A stretch of 64,000 nt of DNA from a virus: IMG/VR virus record IMGVR_UViG_3300046459_000436, positions 16,674-80,673 of that record. One strand, written 5' to 3'. Under the pieces are notes generated by a model. The model worked only from the letters and a program-made list of their open reading frames with translations. It ran no database searches and had not been told where the DNA came from. Every line of letters begins with the position of its first letter. Position 1 is the first letter of the stretch. Of the stretch, positions 62,373 through 64,000 are shown in pieces. A program made the translations under genes and the position numbers.

Positions 62373-62687
62373 TCAGGCGCCCGAGGGGCGGGCGGTCACC
62401 AGCGAGTCCTGCGCCTTGCGGGCCACACCGAGCGGCTGCCATGCCCCGTAGTGCACGGCGATCGCGGTCACGAGCGACACGATCCAGAACAGGACCCCGA
62501 CGCCGAGCTGGTAGTGGTCACCGGCCGCGGCCCACTCGTTGAGGAAGCCGTTCGCGGCGGTGAACACGATGAGCAGCAGGCTCTTGAGGGCGGAGCTGGT
62601 GAGTCTGGTGGTGACGAGGCCGACGAGGATCGGCAGGACGGTGGAGATGAGCAGGCCGATCACGGCCTGAGTGGTTGAGACGCCCAT
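62373..62687 (-). CDS. Holin-like membrane protein
   Basis: 104 residues with three hydrophobic segments (AVIGLLISTVLPILVGLVTT; LKSLLLIVFTAANGFLN; LGVGVLFWIVSLVTAIAVHY). Size, topology and position right after the endolysin gene fit an actinophage holin that releases the amidase to the wall. Confidence 0.75.
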   Translation of the reverse strand: MGVSTTQAVIGLLISTVLPILVGLVTTRLTSSALKSLLLIVFTAANGFLNEWAAAGDHYQLGVGVLFWIVSLVTAIAVHYGAWQPLGVARKAQDSLVTARPSGA

Positions 62688-62712
62688 GATGGCACTCCAG
62701 TTCGGTGAAAGA

Positions 62713-63519
62713 TCAGGCGGTGACGGTGAAGCCGTGGCGCTTGCCGAGGCGGGTCAGGGATGCGATGCCCGGGTAGCCGTCGGCTGCGGTCCCGGTGTAC
62801 GAGCCGCCGGCCTTGGACTTCTGCCACGCCGCGTAGGCAACCTTGGTCTTGGTGCCGAGGCTGCCGTCGACCCACTTCTTGGCGAGGAGCCCTTCGGCAC
62901 GCAGGGCCTGCTCCAGCAGGAGCGCCTCCGCCTTGTACGTGACGTGGCCCTGTGCCCCTGCTGCGTCGCGCTTCATGGCGGTGACCAGGTGGGCGACAGA
63001 CACGCTCTTGTGGGCCGCCGGGGGCGCCACGAGGGCGGTGGCGGCGGCCATGATGTCGGCGCGCTGCGCCTTCCGCAGGTCGCCGGGGCAGGCGGGGTGT
63101 CCGCCCCAGGCCTTGCCGCCGATGCCGTGGTAGGTCAGGCCGTGGGCGGTGGTGGAGTCGACGACGACCAGCGGCCAGCCGAACTCGGTGTGCCCCCAGG
63201 CGTAGATCTTGGCGACGCCCTCGATCTGCGCGGCGGTGAGCGGCTCCGACGGGTAGCCCTCCGTCTCGACGCTGGCGTAGTACGGATTGCCTGCGGCCTG
63301 AGTCCAGGCGTAGTCGACGCCGGTATTCACGTACTGCTCGATCACTCCGGTCTTGGAGACCCAGAAGTCGGAGCTGGCCTGTGAGGAGGCCTTGTTGAAC
63401 CAGCCGAACGGCGAGTTGTTGCCGGCCTGGACGTGCAGGACGAGGCCGCGGTGTTCCTTCACGCCGTTCGGGTGGAAGTTGACGACGGGGCGCCAGGTGG
63501 CGCCAGGCATGCGGGTCAT
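62713..63519 (-). CDS. Endolysin: N-acetylmuramoyl-L-alanine amidase
   Basis: 268 residues. Amidase_2 catalytic domain (VVNFHPNGVKEHRGLVLHVQ AG with metal His29; GHPACPGDLRK with His141 and CPG), then a peptidoglycan-binding domain (AEALLLEQALRAEGLLAKKW VDGSLGTKTKVAYAAWQ). Zinc-dependent cleavage of the peptide from MurNAc. ATG at 63519 is 3 bases from the upstream stop; the holin gene follows. Confidence 0.85.
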   Translation of the reverse strand: MTRMPGATWRPVVNFHPNGVKEHRGLVLHVQAGNNSPFGWFNKASSQASSDFWVSKTGVIEQYVNTGVDYAWTQAAGNPYYASVETEGYPSEPLTAAQIEGVAKIYAWGHTEFGWPLVVVDSTTAHGLTYHGIGGKAWGGHPACPGDLRKAQRADIMAAATALVAPPAAHKSVSVAHLVTAMKRDAAGAQGHVTYKAEALLLEQALRAEGLLAKKWVDGSLGTKTKVAYAAWQKSKAGGSYTGTAADGYPGIASLTRLGKRHGFTVTA

Positions 63520-63522
63520 GGG

Positions 63523-64000
63523 TCACAGCCCTTTCTGGACGGGCACCGTGGCAGCGACGTTGTTGTCGTGCGCCCACGCCTTCATCAGAGCCAGCGCCTG
63601 AACCAGGCGAGGATCCGCAGGAGGAGTGGGAACGGGGAGAGGGGATGGCGGCTCCGGCGTGGGCTCGGGCTGCGGGAGGGGGTTGGCCTCGCCGGTGAGG
63701 TCGGTGAATGCCGCCCCGAGCGCGTAGAACGACGGCAGGCCCGTGAAGTAGGCGCCCGCCTTCTGGACGCCGTCCTGGTCGAGGGCGACCCAGCCCTCAT
63801 CGACGTACTTCTTCCAGAACGCCCACGTCACCCGGGTGCGCGCGCCCCAGGTGATGATGTCGACGCCGGCCGTGTCGTAGCCGACGGCCATGACGCAGTG
63901 GCCGCCCTCGATGCGGGCGCCCTTGACGACGTCCCAGACCTGGCCCGCGTTGAACTGGTCCATCGCGGAGTCGGGGAAGTTCATGCCGATGTTCAGCGAG
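63523..64000 (-). CDS. Papain-like peptidase-like protein (5' end beyond window)
   Basis: The frame runs off the right edge; the visible 159 codons include GGHCVMAVGYDTAGVDIITW G, a His-centred block like that of papain/C39-type cysteine proteases, then WAFWKKYVDEGWVALD, a Pro-rich linker and a short C-terminal helix. The catalytic Cys would lie beyond the window. May be a tail- or lysis-associated peptidase. Confidence 0.55.
   Translation of the reverse strand, partial: SLNIGMNFPDSAMDQFNAGQVWDVVKGARIEGGHCVMAVGYDTAGVDIITWGARTRVTWAFWKKYVDEGWVALDQDGVQKAGAYFTGLPSFYALGAAFTDLTGEANPLPQPEPTPEPPSPLPVPTPPADPRLVQALALMKAWAHDNNVAATVPVQKGL

Noticed and set aside
1-64000. tRNA genes or an attB tRNA
   Set aside because: No cloverleaf with a GGTTCGAATCC-type arm was recognised on either strand by eye; a dedicated scan would be needed to exclude them.

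Overview
This window is GC-rich, uses many GTG starts, packs its genes into runs with 4-base ATGA/GTGA overlaps, and carries two WhiB-type regulators, MuF-like and HK97-type head genes and FtsK-type transfer genes. Together these point to a temperate element of Streptomyces or a close actinomycete. No host housekeeping gene or tRNA was recognised. The lysis module (right) runs into integrase, immunity, recombination, replication and, far to the left, terminase and portal with no chromosomal gene between, so the sequence reads best as a circular or extrachromosomal phage genome or phage-plasmid rather than as an integrated prophage. The capsid, tail tube and tape-measure genes are not present and presumably lie beyond both ends. 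A published precedent for this lifestyle in Streptomyces is the plasmid-phage pZL12. All assignments come from reading the sequence by eye; no database search was run.

Layout, left to right. 1-8.7 kb (minus strand) is the packaging/head module: MuF-like head protein, a GIY-YIG homing endonuclease with a divergent orphan Phd/YefM-type antitoxin, portal, a terminase large subunit whose reading frame breaks exactly in the Walker A loop, a terminase-small-subunit-like gene, a tail-fibre-like protein and small genes. 8.95-13.9 kb is a run of small minus-strand genes. 13.98-14.15 kb holds clustered inverted repeats. 14.16-19.1 kb is a Streptomyces-type conjugation module: FtsK/TraB-like translocase, three membrane proteins resembling Spd spread proteins, and a ParB-like protein. 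19.3-21.1 kb has tiny overlapping genes ending in an HTH gene.

21.2-26.8 kb (plus strand) is a regulatory and cargo strip: a UTRA-only protein plus a complete GntR regulator, two small genes, an orphan TnpB, a small membrane protein and a Panacea-type toxin-antitoxin pair. 26.8-31 kb (minus) carries a hyaluronan/chitin-synthase-like glycosyltransferase and small genes under a divergent promoter with tandem operators. 31-51.5 kb (minus) is the early region: a DUF4326 gene, a cytosine-C5 methyltransferase, a RepA/DnaB-like helicase, a lambda-O-like initiator with an internal iteron origin, two WhiB genes, DnaQ exonuclease, RecT-like annealing protein, a vWA protein, many small genes, an HNH nuclease and a Cro-like gene.

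51.5-64 kb is the lysogeny and lysis end: a divergent repressor, a first tyrosine integrase followed by a hairpin-rich non-coding region, XRE and GntR mini-regulators, a small minus operon controlled by a ribbon-helix-helix protein with two palindromic operators, a second tyrosine recombinase followed by an orphan recombinase C-terminal fragment, a membrane-anchored secreted protein, and then the minus-strand lysis cassette (collagen-like membrane protein, TM/coiled-coil protein, holin-like protein, amidase endolysin, and a protein truncated by the window edge).
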